A stretch of DNA of 64,000 nucleotides from Halorubrum alkaliphilum. Lineage in GTDB: Archaea > Halobacteriota > Halobacteria > Halobacteriales > Haloferacaceae. Of this stretch, positions 18,996-27,689 are shown one piece after another. Every line of letters starts with the position of its first letter. Positions within the stretch are counted from its first letter, which is position 1. Location: the NCBI RefSeq assembly GCF_017873815.1, contig NZ_JAGGKQ010000010.1, positions 1 through 64,000 of the forward strand, written 5' to 3'. Under the pieces are notes generated by a model. It saw only the letters and a list, made by a program, of their open reading frames with translations. It was not told the DNA's origin and made no database searches. The position numbers and the translations under genes were made by a program.

Positions 18996-19586
18996 ATGTA
19001 CATCGGACGGTTCCTCGTCGTCGCTCCCGGCATCGGTGCCTACCGCGTCTCCTCGCGCTCGTTCCCGAACCGCCGCGTGGTCGACCGCGGCGATACCCTG
19101 ACCGTGGGCCCGACCCCTGACGCGCCCGAGACGGACAACCCGTACGTCTCCTACAACTGCGTCCGCGAGGTGGAGACGCCGACCGGCGAGCCGCTGGCGG
19201 TCGTCGGCAACGGGTCACACGTCGACCCGGTCGCGGAGAAGGCGGAGCTCGGCTATCCCGCCCGCGACGCGCTCGCGACCGCGCTGCTCGCGCTCGACTT
19301 CGAGAAGGACGACTACGACACGCCCCGGATCGCCGGCGTCGTCGGCGCGGACACGGCGACGATCGCGACCGTCAGACGCGACGCCCTGATCGTCGAGACG
19401 GTGGACTCGCCGACCCTCGTCGCCACCTACGAGCTGGACGCGCCCGAATCTCATGACCTTGCGGCGACCGACGCGGCGTCGGCCGCGACCGAGCTCCTCA
19501 CGGCCGACTTCGAGCACTCCGTGTGTGCCGCGGCCGCGACCGTCGACGGGGAGGGCGTCTCGCTGGCGTTCGACAACGGCGAGTAG
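18996..19586 (+). CDS. purO: IMP cyclohydrolase, archaeal type
   Basis: A 196-residue PurO: N-terminal [26 protein letters not shown] and [13 protein letters not shown] are diagnostic of the archaeal cyclohydrolase that closes FAICAR to IMP, the last step of purine synthesis. It replaces the bacterial PurH cyclohydrolase domain. The protein has the usual length and an Ntn-hydrolase-like fold (family knowledge). The start is fixed by a TATA-like tract 26-30 bp upstream. The gene is separated from the downstream peptidase by about 75 bp and may be independently transcribed. Confidence 0.95.
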   Translation: MYIGRFLVVAPGIGAYRVSSRSFPNRRVVDRGDTLTVGPTPDAPETDNPYVSYNCVREVETPTGEPLAVVGNGSHVDPVAEKAELGYPARDALATALLALDFEKDDYDTPRIAGVVGADTATIATVRRDALIVETVDSPTLVATYELDAPESHDLAATDAASAATELLTADFEHSVCAAAATVDGEGVSLAFDNGE

Positions 19587-19662
19587 GTCCGAGAACTCCT
19601 CGGTCGGTCCCGGCAGCTTCCGGCTCCCGACGCCTTTTGAGCCCTCGGGGAGACGACCGCGT

Positions 19663-21822
19663 ATGGAGCGCGTTACAGCGGCTACGTACCACGATATCAC
19701 GAAGCCGACCGACCCGCGACTCTCACCGGACGGCAATCGGGTCGCCTTCCTCCGGCGACAGCCGAACGGCGACGAGGACTACGAGTCGACGGTGTACGTC
19801 GTCGACGCCGGGGCTGGCGACGGCGGGAGCGAGGTCGACGGCGGAACGGCACCCCGGCGACTCACCCTCGCGGAAGGGGCCGACGCCGAACCGCGGTGGA
19901 GCCCCTCCGGCGACCGGATCGCGTTCACCTCGACGCGGGGGGCCGACGACGACCGCCAACAGCTGTGGGTCCTCCCGATGGACGGCGGGGAGGCCCGGCA
20001 GGTCACGGACGTCGTCGGTGGCGTCTCCGGGATTGCGTGGTCGCCGGACGGCGAGCGGATCGCGTTCACCCAGTCGGTCACCGCCGAGGACCGTGAGGCG
20101 GACCGTGACCTGTCGGTTCCGGACGAGTACGAACCCGAGGAGCACCCCGATCCCCGCGTGATCGACCGCACAGTCTACCGGACGAACCAGTCGTACTTCG
20201 ACGGCCGCCGGTCGGGCGTGTACGTCGTCGACGCGGACGCGGTCGTGGACGGCGTCGAGAGCAGCCCGGAAGCGGGTGATTCCGCCGAGCCCGAGTCGTC
20301 CGCGGTCGAGCGCGTGACCGACCGCGACGCCGACTTCGCCGCGCCGGAGTGGGGTGACGCCGACACGCTGTATTACACCGAGTCGGTCGGTGATGACCCC
20401 GACGACTCCTACGAGATCGCGATCCACGCACGGGACCTCGCGGACGATGTCGTCGAGCGGATCCACACCACGACCGGGTGGGGAACGTCGCTCGCGGCGA
20501 CCGCGGACGGCCGGGTCGCGTTCGCACACACGGAGCCGGAGGGGGCGTCGATGAACCAGAGCGACCTCCACGTCCTCGATCGCGCGAGCGACACGGTTCG
20601 CTCGCCCACCGAGGGGCTCGACCGCGGACTCGGCTACGAGACATCCCCGCAGTGGGGTCCAAATGGAGAGGAACTCTACTTTGCCACGCCCGACGAGGGG
20701 AAGACCGCGCTGTGGAGCGTTCCGGCTGACGAGAGCGCGGACCCCGAACGTCGCTTTCGACGCGGCGCGATCGCCGGAGCAACCGTGGGTTCGACCGCGC
20801 GCGACGACGTCATCGTCGCCGCCGCGCTCAGCGAGTGGGACCACCCCGGTGACGTGTTCCTGTTCGACGCCGGAGCCGACGAAACGGTCCGGCTGACCGA
20901 GTTGAACGCGGAGCTGCTGGCCGAGCGCCACGTAGGAGAGCCCGAGGAGCTACGCTTCGAGTCCGACGGGACCGAGATAGAGGGCTGGGTGCTCACGCCG
21001 CCCGGGTTCGACGCGGGTGACGGCTCGGGCGGCGCGGAAGACGACGAGTACCCGCTCGCGGTCGAGATCCACGGCGGCCCCCACGCGATGTGGACGACAT
21101 CGGGAACGATGTGGCACGAGTTCCAAACGCTCGCGGCCCGCGGCTACGTAGTCTTCTGGTCGAACCCGCGTGGCTCCTCGGGCTACGGCGAGTCGTTCCT
21201 CCAAGCGATCGAGCGCGACTGGGGAGGGGTCACCCTCGCCGACGTGGAGGCGGGCGTCGACACGGTGCTCGACGACTACCCGGTCGACGAGGAGAACGTC
21301 TTCGTCACCGGCGGCTCGTTCGGCGGATTCATGACCGCGTGGGCGGTGGGGAAAACCGACCGGTTCCGCGCCGCAGTCGCTCAGCGCGGCGTCTACGACC
21401 TGACTGGGTTCTACGGCTCCACGGACGGGGCGTACAAGCTGGTCGAGGGCGACTTCGACACGGTCCCCTCCGCGGAGCCCGGCTGGTTGTGGGAGCAGTC
21501 GCCGACCGGCCACGCCGACGCGGTCGACACGCCGACGCTACTGATCCACTCCGAGGACGACACCCGCACCCCGATCTGTACGGCGGAGCTGTACCACCGG
21601 ATCCTCCGGAAGAACGGCGTCGACACCCGGTTCGTGCGGTATCCCCGCGAGGGGCACGAGCTGTCGCGGTCGGGCGAACCGGCCCACGTCGTCGATCGCA
21701 TCGAGCGGATCGCTCGCTGGTTCGACGGGTACTCCGATCACCACGACGCGCCGCGGACGCTGGATCGCTCCGAGGACGACGGACTGACGGCCGGCGAGAA
21801 CGACGAGAGCGAGGACGCCTGA
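19663..21822 (+). CDS. S9 family prolyl oligopeptidase / acylaminoacyl peptidase
   Basis: A 719-residue protein with an N-terminal beta-propeller (repeated WSPDGERIAF, WSPSGDRIAF, LSPDGNRVAF and QWGPNGEELYFA blades, residues about 15-430) and a C-terminal alpha/beta hydrolase. The catalytic triad is Ser552 in TGGSFGGFM, Asp632 or Asp633 in LIHSEDDTRTP and His665 in REGHELSRSG. The oxyanion region is HGGPHAMW. It would hydrolyse small peptides in the cytoplasm. The ATG at 19663 is chosen over an in-frame ATG inside purO. It has an acidic C-terminal tail and no signal peptide. Confidence 0.93.
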   Translation: MERVTAATYHDITKPTDPRLSPDGNRVAFLRRQPNGDEDYESTVYVVDAGAGDGGSEVDGGTAPRRLTLAEGADAEPRWSPSGDRIAFTSTRGADDDRQQLWVLPMDGGEARQVTDVVGGVSGIAWSPDGERIAFTQSVTAEDREADRDLSVPDEYEPEEHPDPRVIDRTVYRTNQSYFDGRRSGVYVVDADAVVDGVESSPEAGDSAEPESSAVERVTDRDADFAAPEWGDADTLYYTESVGDDPDDSYEIAIHARDLADDVVERIHTTTGWGTSLAATADGRVAFAHTEPEGASMNQSDLHVLDRASDTVRSPTEGLDRGLGYETSPQWGPNGEELYFATPDEGKTALWSVPADESADPERRFRRGAIAGATVGSTARDDVIVAAALSEWDHPGDVFLFDAGADETVRLTELNAELLAERHVGEPEELRFESDGTEIEGWVLTPPGFDAGDGSGGAEDDEYPLAVEIHGGPHAMWTTSGTMWHEFQTLAARGYVVFWSNPRGSSGYGESFLQAIERDWGGVTLADVEAGVDTVLDDYPVDEENVFVTGGSFGGFMTAWAVGKTDRFRAAVAQRGVYDLTGFYGSTDGAYKLVEGDFDTVPSAEPGWLWEQSPTGHADAVDTPTLLIHSEDDTRTPICTAELYHRILRKNGVDTRFVRYPREGHELSRSGEPAHVVDRIERIARWFDGYSDHHDAPRTLDRSEDDGLTAGENDESEDA

Positions 21823-21831
21823 TCGGTCGAC

Positions 21832-22221
21832 CTACTCGCCGTCCGGGTCGAACTGGTCGATCGAGTCATGGACGCCCGCCACCCACTCGTCGAGCGCGTC
21901 GTGTAACAGCGTCTTCGCCTCCGGGACGGGGATCGCGGTGTACTGATACACGTACCCGCCTGAGTCGAGCAGCCGACGGCGACGATCGATCAGTCCCTTC
22001 TCGCGGAGCGTCGACAGCGATCGATTCACGTTCGAGCGGTCACGGTCGAGGACGGCCGCGAGTTCGGCGACGGTGCTCCCCGGATGCTCGATCAGGGTCA
22101 GATACGTTCGGCTCTCGTGGTCCCGGATGCCGAACACACAGGAGAGGACGTGATCGAAGGAGGGCGAGGCGTCGCCGACGAGCTCCTCGATGTCCGGCTG
22201 AGGGATATCGGGTTCGGCCAT
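21832..22221 (-). CDS. TrmB-like winged-helix transcriptional regulator
   Basis: A 129-residue protein. Residues about 35-95 give a winged helix: ESRTYLTLIEHPGSTVAELAAVLDRDRSNVNRSLSTLREKGLIDRRRR, with the recognition helix at RSNVNRSLSTL and a wing containing GGYVYQYTA. The C-terminal PVPEAKTLLHDALDEWVAGVH is a helical dimerisation tail. It lacks the effector domain of large TrmB proteins, so it is a stand-alone DNA-binding protein. It ends 9 bp from the convergent peptidase gene. Target genes are unknown. Confidence 0.8.
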   Translation of the reverse strand: MAEPDIPQPDIEELVGDASPSFDHVLSCVFGIRDHESRTYLTLIEHPGSTVAELAAVLDRDRSNVNRSLSTLREKGLIDRRRRLLDSGGYVYQYTAIPVPEAKTLLHDALDEWVAGVHDSIDQFDPDGE

Positions 22222-22281
22222 GTCATACGATCGGTGGCGACGGGCTTAAACATCGGTCCTCGGCGGTGACGGGGTGGGTAC

Positions 22282-22521
22282 TCACTCCTCGGCAGCGTAG
22301 CCCATTCGATAGAGGCAGCTGCGCATCTCTGCCTCCTCGGTGTGTCTGTGGAGGTTCGTCGGCGTGTCACAGTGGTACGTCTCCCCGTCGTATCGGAGCA
22401 CGACCTCGTGGGTGCCGCCGGCGACCTCGACACCGATGAGTATCCGACGGCCCGCCCGAAGTTCATCGAGGATCTCGTCGGCGGAGCGCTCACCGGGTTC
22501 GATCCGCAGTGGTCCGTCCAT
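22282..22521 (-). CDS. Small haloarchaeal protein, unknown function
   Basis: A 79-residue soluble protein starting MDGPLRIEPGERSADEILDE. A predicted beta-rich middle (RILIGVEVAGGTHEVVLRYDGETYHCDTP) is followed by a helix with LHRHTEEAEMRSCLYRMGYA. It follows the DUF5828-like gene with only 3 bp between its start and that gene's stop, so they are an operon. No family function is known to me. Confidence 0.75.
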   Translation of the reverse strand: MDGPLRIEPGERSADEILDELRAGRRILIGVEVAGGTHEVVLRYDGETYHCDTPTNLHRHTEEAEMRSCLYRMGYAAEE

Positions 22522-22524
22522 CGA

Positions 22525-23211
22525 TCAGGTGATCGTCGACTCGGGGCCGCCCTGCTCTTCGGGCGGTTCAACCCCTTCCGCGGCCGCGACATCCTCCGTC
22601 CGTTTCTCGGTCTCGACGTGCCAGCGGTCGATCTCCGACTCGTAGTCGTCGAGGATCTCACGGACCTCCGATTTCAGGCGGTCGTCGTTAACGTTCACCT
22701 CGAACTCGAACGTTTCTCCGTCGGCACCGCGGCCGACCTCGGTGACGTTTGCGCTGATGAGTTCGTTGTCGAAGTAGTACGGCGCGACCTGCGTCATCAC
22801 CTTTTGATACACGGTGTTCTCGACCTTTCGGATCGCCTTCCGGCCCGCGGAGTCGGCCGCCCGGGCGACGTGATCGATGGACTCCCCCCACCGTTCCATC
22901 GCGCCCTCCGTGTCGTCGTCCTCGACCTTCTCGTAGGACTCCGTGAGCTTCTCGCCCGCGGTTTGGAGGTCGTCACCCGGACTCTGTCCGGCCTTCTCGC
23001 CGTTCCCCTCGCTCACGGACGCCTGCTCGGCAGTCTTCTCGGAGACGTCCTCGTCGATCCGCTCGTGGGCCTTCGGTCGCCAGTCGTCGAAGTCGTGGAA
23101 CGCGTCGCCGTCGGTACCGGCCTCCCGGAGCGCGAGCGTGATCCGCTCGCCGTGTTCGACGATGTCGCCCCAGTCCCCGCGTTGTTTGAACCCGGAGATA
23201 CTCTCTTCCAT
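22525..23211 (-). CDS. DUF5828-like haloarchaeal protein
   Basis: A 228-residue highly acidic soluble protein: an N-terminal domain starting MEESISGFKQRGDWGDIVEH, a low-complexity linker (about residues 60-85), then a helical/beta domain with AIRKVENTVYQKVMTQVAPYYFDNELISANV and FEFEVNVNDDRLKSEV, and a disordered tail. I recall this as the haloarchaeal DUF5828 family; its role is not known. It heads a two-gene operon with the 22282 gene. The ATG at 23211 is the first in frame. Confidence 0.75.
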   Translation of the reverse strand: MEESISGFKQRGDWGDIVEHGERITLALREAGTDGDAFHDFDDWRPKAHERIDEDVSEKTAEQASVSEGNGEKAGQSPGDDLQTAGEKLTESYEKVEDDDTEGAMERWGESIDHVARAADSAGRKAIRKVENTVYQKVMTQVAPYYFDNELISANVTEVGRGADGETFEFEVNVNDDRLKSEVREILDDYESEIDRWHVETEKRTEDVAAAEGVEPPEEQGGPESTIT

Positions 23212-23311
23212 TGTTGGCGCGGGCTACGTGGCGAATGGGTATAAGTTTCCCCTGTCGGCTATCATTTCTGATGCGGATCGATCGACGTGGGTCCCACCGT
23301 GCGGATCCGCG

Positions 23312-23473
23312 CTACTGCTCCGCGGGTTCCGGCTCGTTGCCGGTGTCGGGGCTCGGCTGGTGGACTTCGTCGCCGAGGGCGATCCAGACCATGTACACCA
23401 TCGCAGCGACCATCGCGAGCGTCGCTATCGATCCAACGATACCGACCATGGAGACGGAGACGAGACCGAACAT
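23312..23473 (-). CDS. Small single-span membrane protein (53 aa)
   Basis: The protein runs MFGLVSVSMVGIVGSIATLA then a continued hydrophobic stretch to about residue 33, and ends with an acidic proline-containing tail (DTGNEPEPAEQ). This is an apparent single or double-pass membrane mini-protein with a cytoplasmic acidic tail. It is below common length cut-offs, but its composition is gene-like and it sits alone in a 377-bp gap between divergently placed genes. Family unknown. Confidence 0.55.
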   Translation of the reverse strand: MFGLVSVSMVGIVGSIATLAMVAAMVYMVWIALGDEVHQPSPDTGNEPEPAEQ

Positions 23474-23557
23474 ACCTGCGGATGGGCGGTGATGGTGTAT
23501 CAACGTATCGGCTCGTGACGGATCGTCCGTCAGACGCGGCGTGGCCACGTGATCACG

Positions 23558-23563
23558 TTTTAA
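23558..23563 (+). promoter_or_regulatory. TATA box of upp
   Basis: TTTTAA ends 25 bp before ATG 23589, consistent with leaderless transcription. Confidence 0.6.
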
Positions 23564-23588
23564 GGCGTGCGGGGACCCCCCTTCGACA

Positions 23589-24266
23589 ATGACGATCGAA
23601 GACCGGGATGACGCCCATCTCGTCACGCACGCGTTGGCGAAGGACACCCTCTCGCGGCTACGCGACGTCGAAACTGAGCAGGTCGCCTTCCGAAAGGGAC
23701 TGGTGAAGCTCGGCCGGATCTGCGGGTACGAGATCATCGACGGGGCGATGGGGACGGAGTACGTCCCGGTCCACACCCCGCTCGCGGAGACGACCGGCGA
23801 GCGCGTCAAGGGGTTGGACGACGTCGTCATCATCAACGTGCTCCGGGCGGCAACGCCGTTCGTCGAAGGACTCTTAAAAGCCTTCCCGCGGGCGAAACAG
23901 GGCGTCATCTCCGCCGGCCGCGACGAGGAGGCGGGAATGAACGCGGACGGCGAGTTCCCGATCACCATCGACTACGTGAAACTGCCGGAGATACGCGAGG
24001 ACGACACGGTGATCGTCGCGGACCCGATGCTCGCAACGGGGTCGACGATGTGTGCCGTCCTCGACCACATTCTCGCGGAAGCGGACGACTACGAGGATCT
24101 GTTCGTGCTCTCCGCGGTCTCCGCGCCCGACGGACTGGTCCGCGTCGCCGACGCCGTTCCCGACGCCGACCTGTTGACCGTCGCCATCGACGACCACCTC
24201 GACGAAGACGGCTTCATCGTCCCCGGCCTTGGCGATGCCGGCGACCGGGCGTTCCGAACGAACTGA
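23589..24266 (+). CDS. upp: Uracil phosphoribosyltransferase
   Basis: A 225-residue type I PRTase. The PRPP-binding loop is [14 protein letters not shown], the loop II region [13 protein letters not shown], and the uracil-binding C-terminal hood [39 protein letters not shown] is intact. It converts uracil and PRPP to UMP in pyrimidine salvage and is the target of 5-fluorouracil selection in other organisms. It is a stand-alone gene with a clear TATA box and normal family length. Confidence 0.96.
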   Translation: MTIEDRDDAHLVTHALAKDTLSRLRDVETEQVAFRKGLVKLGRICGYEIIDGAMGTEYVPVHTPLAETTGERVKGLDDVVIINVLRAATPFVEGLLKAFPRAKQGVISAGRDEEAGMNADGEFPITIDYVKLPEIREDDTVIVADPMLATGSTMCAVLDHILAEADDYEDLFVLSAVSAPDGLVRVADAVPDADLLTVAIDDHLDEDGFIVPGLGDAGDRAFRTN

Positions 24267-24308
24267 GAACGACGCGGACCTCGCCCGGGTGAGCGTGGTC
24301 GTAACGTG

Positions 24309-24314
24309 TTTTAA
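24309..24314 (+). promoter_or_regulatory. TATA box for the 24339 gene
   Basis: TTTTAA ends 24 bp before ATG 24339. Confidence 0.55.
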
Positions 24315-24338
24315 GGGCTCCCCCCACGAGCGATCCGT

Positions 24339-24560
24339 ATGAGCGACGCGCCGACGACCAACCCTTGTGAGGCCTGCGGCGAGGCGACGACGGACGCGCT
24401 CGCGCGGACCGTCCGTCTCAGCGTCGACCGGGCGAACATCGACACCCAGCGGCTCTGTCCCGAGTGTTTCGCCGACTGGATCGACCGGTACCAGTCCGAG
24501 ATGAGCGGTGGGAGCGAGGACGCCGACGGTGGATCCGACTCCGAGATAATCGTCGACTGA
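24339..24560 (+). CDS. Small zinc-finger-like haloarchaeal protein
   Basis: A 73-residue protein with two CxxC motifs, CEACGE near residue 9 and CPECFADW near residue 40, separated by TVRLSVDRANIDTQRL, then a Ser/Gly/Asp-rich tail. The two knuckles probably bind one zinc ion. Such short zinc proteins are very common in haloarchaea and mostly without known role. It is preceded by its own TATA box and followed by thrC about 95 bp later. Confidence 0.75.
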   Translation: MSDAPTTNPCEACGEATTDALARTVRLSVDRANIDTQRLCPECFADWIDRYQSEMSGGSEDADGGSDSEIIVD

Positions 24561-24624
24561 CGGCTTCGTTCTCGGTTCGAACCGGGCAACGCCCTGGCTG
24601 GCAACGTCCGACCCCACCGCCCGT

Positions 24625-24630
24625 CTTAAG
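24625..24630 (+). promoter_or_regulatory. TATA box of thrC
   Basis: CTTAAG ends 25 bp before ATG 24656. Confidence 0.5.
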
Positions 24631-24655
24631 CCGCGGCGGAACGGAACCGGACGTA

Positions 24656-25939
24656 ATGGATCTCGCGATCGACACCCCGACCCCGTCGGCACCGGACTGC
24701 GCCGACGACGGGACGTGGCTCGCCTGTATCGAGTGCGACGAGACGTTCGCCCCCTTCGAGGACGTGCGGTACACCTGTGACGAGTGTGACGGCCTGCTCG
24801 AAGTGCGGTACGACGACCCGCCGACGTTCGACGAGTTCGGGTCGGGCGCGTCGACGGACGGCCCGGACCGCGGCGTCTGGCGCTATCGCGAGGCGCTCCC
24901 CTTCGATCTGGGCGTGACGCTCCCCGAAGGCGACACGCCGCTTCACCGCGTGCCCCGGATCGAGGAGGCCGTCGGCGTCGACGCGCTCCGGATCAAACAC
25001 GAGGGAATGAACCCCACCGGATCTTTTAAAGATCGGGGGATGACGGTCGGGGTCCGGGTCGCCGAGGAGCTCGGCGTCGGCGCGCTCGCCTGTGCCTCGA
25101 CGGGCAACACCTCAGCCGCGCTCGCCGCCTACGGCGGCCGCGGCGGCATGCAGACGCTCGTGCTCCTGCCGCAAGGGAAGGTCGCCGCGGGAAAGGTCGC
25201 ACAGGCGAGCCTCCACGGCGCGCGCATCCTGGAGGTCGACGGCAACTTCGACGCCTGTCTCGACATCGTACAAGAACTGGCGGCCCGGGGGGAGGCGTAC
25301 CTGCTCAACTCGCTGAACCCGTTCCGTCTGGAGGGCCAGAAAACGATCGGCTTCGAGATCTTAGAGGAGTTCTACGCGGACTACGGCGGCTTCCCGGACC
25401 GGATCGTGCTCCCCGTTGGCAACGCCGGGAACACCTCTGCGCTTTATAAGGGGTTCCGCGAACTCGTCCAGGCTGGCGCGCTCGACGTCGACGAGGTTCC
25501 CAAGCTGACCGGCGTTCAAGCCGGGGGGGCTGCCCCGATGGTCGAGGCGATCGAGGAGGGGAACGACGAGATCCGCCGGTGGGAGGAGGTCGAAACGCGG
25601 GCGACCGCGATCCGTATCGGCAACCCGGTCAACGCGCCGAAGGCGATTCCGGGGATCCGCAACACGGGTGGCACCGCGGTCGCCGTCAGCGACCCGGAGA
25701 TCACGGCCGCACAGGCACACCTCGCAAGCGAGGGGGTCGGCGTCGAACCCGCTTCCGCGGCGAGTCTCGCCGGCCTCAAGAAACTCCGCCGAGAGGGCGT
25801 CGTCGACGACGACGAGCGCGTCGTCTGCCTGACGACCGGACACCTCTTAAAAGACCCCGAGGCGGCCTACGAGGCCGGCGGCGACCCCGAACCCGTCCCG
25901 AACGACGTCGACGCGGTCGTCGAACACCTGCGGGACTGA
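24656..25939 (+). CDS. thrC: Threonine synthase
   Basis: A 427-residue PLP enzyme that converts O-phosphohomoserine to threonine. It begins with a zinc-ribbon-like segment (CIECDETF ... YTCDECDGLLEV), then the PLP lysine in NPTGSFKDRG (Lys125), the STGNTSAALAAYGGRGG loop and the phosphate-binding PVGNAGNTSALYKGF. The start at 24656 is set by a TATA box and by the expected family N-terminus; an upstream in-frame ATG lies inside the preceding gene. Its pathway partner homoserine kinase (thrB) is about 24 kb away at 49671, so the threonine genes are not in an operon here. Confidence 0.95.
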   Translation: MDLAIDTPTPSAPDCADDGTWLACIECDETFAPFEDVRYTCDECDGLLEVRYDDPPTFDEFGSGASTDGPDRGVWRYREALPFDLGVTLPEGDTPLHRVPRIEEAVGVDALRIKHEGMNPTGSFKDRGMTVGVRVAEELGVGALACASTGNTSAALAAYGGRGGMQTLVLLPQGKVAAGKVAQASLHGARILEVDGNFDACLDIVQELAARGEAYLLNSLNPFRLEGQKTIGFEILEEFYADYGGFPDRIVLPVGNAGNTSALYKGFRELVQAGALDVDEVPKLTGVQAGGAAPMVEAIEEGNDEIRRWEEVETRATAIRIGNPVNAPKAIPGIRNTGGTAVAVSDPEITAAQAHLASEGVGVEPASAASLAGLKKLRREGVVDDDERVVCLTTGHLLKDPEAAYEAGGDPEPVPNDVDAVVEHLRD

Positions 25940-25981
25940 CAGGCCCGAACGTATTTGTGTACACAAACACAAACACAACAT

Positions 25982-26308
25982 ATGGGAACGAAGACGATCG
26001 GGATCCGGGAGGCAGTGTACGAGCGGCTGCGTGCCCGGAAACGCGAGGGCGAGAGCTTCACGGACACCATCGACCGACTGATCGAGGAGTCGGGCGGCGA
26101 CTGGCGAGAGGGATTCGGAACGCTTCCAGCAGAGGAGACAGAAGCGCTGCGTGAGGCCACCCGCGAGTCACGAGGCGATACAGCAACCGCGCTCTCTGCC
26201 CGACAGCGCCGCGGAGTCGGGCAGTTTGAGACCGCAAGCCGGGCAGACGACGGAGACGAGAGAACCGTCGAAAACGGGCCCGACGCTGACGGCGAGGAGG
26301 AGGCGTGA
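25982..26308 (+). CDS. vapB: VapB-like antitoxin
   Basis: A 108-residue protein starting MGTKTIGIREAVYERLRARK, a ribbon-helix-helix-like N-terminus of archaeal VapB (DUF217) antitoxins, with REGESFTDTIDRLIEESGGDWREGFGTL as the linker that normally wraps the toxin. The gene overlaps vapC by 4 bp. The upstream stretch ACACAAACACAAACACAAC is a short direct repeat and could be the autoregulatory operator. A GTG nine codons upstream is possible but would include this repeat. Confidence 0.85.
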   Translation: MGTKTIGIREAVYERLRARKREGESFTDTIDRLIEESGGDWREGFGTLPAEETEALREATRESRGDTATALSARQRRGVGQFETASRADDGDERTVENGPDADGEEEA

Positions 26309-26709
26309 CGACACACCTGTTAGACACCACGTTCCTGATCGACTATCTCAGGGGTGACGAAGGCGTCAAGGAGTATCTGACCGAGACGGAGGACGACCCC
26401 CTGCTCACAACGACGCTCAACCTCAAGGAGGTTGCCACGGGGTGGCGGCTTCGGGGCGAGTTCGCTCCCGAGAGCCTTTTTTCGACGTTCGACTGGGTCG
26501 ATGTCGTCCCCTTCCGGATTGAACACGCCGTGGCCGCGAGCGAGTACGCGGCGTCGCTCTACGAGTCGTCGGAGCACACTCGACGCGAGATAGACGCAGC
26601 CGCGGCCGACCTCCTCATCGCGGCGGTCGCGGACGAGGAGGGCGCGACCGTCGTCACCCGCAACGTGGAGGATTTCGAGCGGTTCGGTGTTCCGACGGCG
26701 ACGTACTGA
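26305..26709 (+). CDS. vapC: VapC-like PIN domain toxin
   Basis: A 134-residue PIN domain ribonuclease with a GTG start (ATGA-like overlap with vapB). Acidic catalytic residues are visible in LLDTTFLIDYLRGD (first Asp), NLKEVATGWR (Glu), REIDAAAADLLIAAVADEEG (Asp) and VVTRNVEDFERFGV. VapC toxins cut tRNA or rRNA when freed from VapB. It is a typical type II toxin-antitoxin module in the most accessory-looking stretch of the window. RNA target is unknown. Confidence 0.88.
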   Translation: MTTHLLDTTFLIDYLRGDEGVKEYLTETEDDPLLTTTLNLKEVATGWRLRGEFAPESLFSTFDWVDVVPFRIEHAVAASEYAASLYESSEHTRREIDAAAADLLIAAVADEEGATVVTRNVEDFERFGVPTATY

Positions 26710-26747
26710 GACCCAGTTCCTCGATCGCCGTTCGGCGTGTTCGGTTT

Positions 26748-27554
26748 TTATACTCCCCAGCCCGGGCGCATCGACTCGAACTGATCCGAGTCGTGGCCGA
26801 ACACGACCTCGGCGTCGTGGCGGCGCTCGATCGCCCGAAGTCGTCGAAGGCTCTCGCGCCACTCCGTCTTCCCCCACAGGAGCGGCCCGCCGAGTGGGAG
26901 TTCGTCGTCGTAGTTGGCCCGCATGTACGCCTGATCGCCTGCGAACACGAGCGTGCCCTCGTCGTCGAGATGGAGCACGGAGCCGGTTAGTCCGGGCGTG
27001 TGACCGGGCAGACGGACGAACTCGAGGTCGGTGAAGTGCTCCTCGCGGTCGGCGTGGAGGGGCTGCCAGTTCAGGTCGTGATCGAAGTCCGCGAGCAGGT
27101 AGCCGCCGTCGCCCGCGCCCACCTTCGCGTCGTAGTAGGCGAACTCCAGTTCTTTCCGATGCGCATAGATCGGCGTGTCGGTGCCCGCGAAGAACTCCAG
27201 TCCGCCGGCGTGGTCGATATGTAGATGGCTCACAAACACGGCGTCGATGTCGTCGAGCGCGTAGCCGGCGGCCGCGAGGTCGTCGTCGAGTCGGTGATCG
27301 CTCGCGTCGTGCGGATGAAACGCCTCGACGAGGTCGTCGGGCCAGTGCCCGTCGGCCGCCTCGTGGTGTGAGCCCGTGTCCCAGAGGATCGTCGCCTCCG
27401 GGTGGTCGATCACGAGGTTCCACACGGGGATCTCGTCGTAGTCGATATCGGGGTTGCGATCGGTGCGGGTGGCGAGCGTGTTCCCCTCCAGCATGTAGTT
27501 CATGTCGCAGCGGATTCCCCCGCGATCGATGACATAGACCTCGGCGTCGACCAT
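26748..27554 (-). CDS. Metallo-beta-lactamase hydrolase, N-acyl homoserine lactonase-like
   Basis: A 268-residue MBL-fold enzyme. The metal motif VSHLHIDHAGG (HxHxDH), a later LPGHTPG histidine, the bridging Asp in VFAGDQAYM and a final VVFGHDSDQF are all present, giving a complete di-zinc site. The order and length, and the opening VIDRGGIRCDMNYMLEGNTLATR, are like AiiA/AttM lactonases, but MBL enzymes are easily mis-named, and esterase or lactonase of another substrate is equally possible. If a real lactonase, it could quench acyl-lactone signals or recycle sugar lactones. It faces vapC tail to tail. Confidence 0.75.
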   Translation of the reverse strand: MVDAEVYVIDRGGIRCDMNYMLEGNTLATRTDRNPDIDYDEIPVWNLVIDHPEATILWDTGSHHEAADGHWPDDLVEAFHPHDASDHRLDDDLAAAGYALDDIDAVFVSHLHIDHAGGLEFFAGTDTPIYAHRKELEFAYYDAKVGAGDGGYLLADFDHDLNWQPLHADREEHFTDLEFVRLPGHTPGLTGSVLHLDDEGTLVFAGDQAYMRANYDDELPLGGPLLWGKTEWRESLRRLRAIERRHDAEVVFGHDSDQFESMRPGWGV

Positions 27555-27689
27555 GCTCTGCCGTTCTCGCGGGAGGAATAGACCCTTTCGACTCTGTTGA
27601 AACCCTTCACATCTGATACGAGAGCCGTGCTGAATACAGGCGGGAATTTCTCACACACCGGCTTCTTCCAGTCGTGTCCAGTTCGTTAC

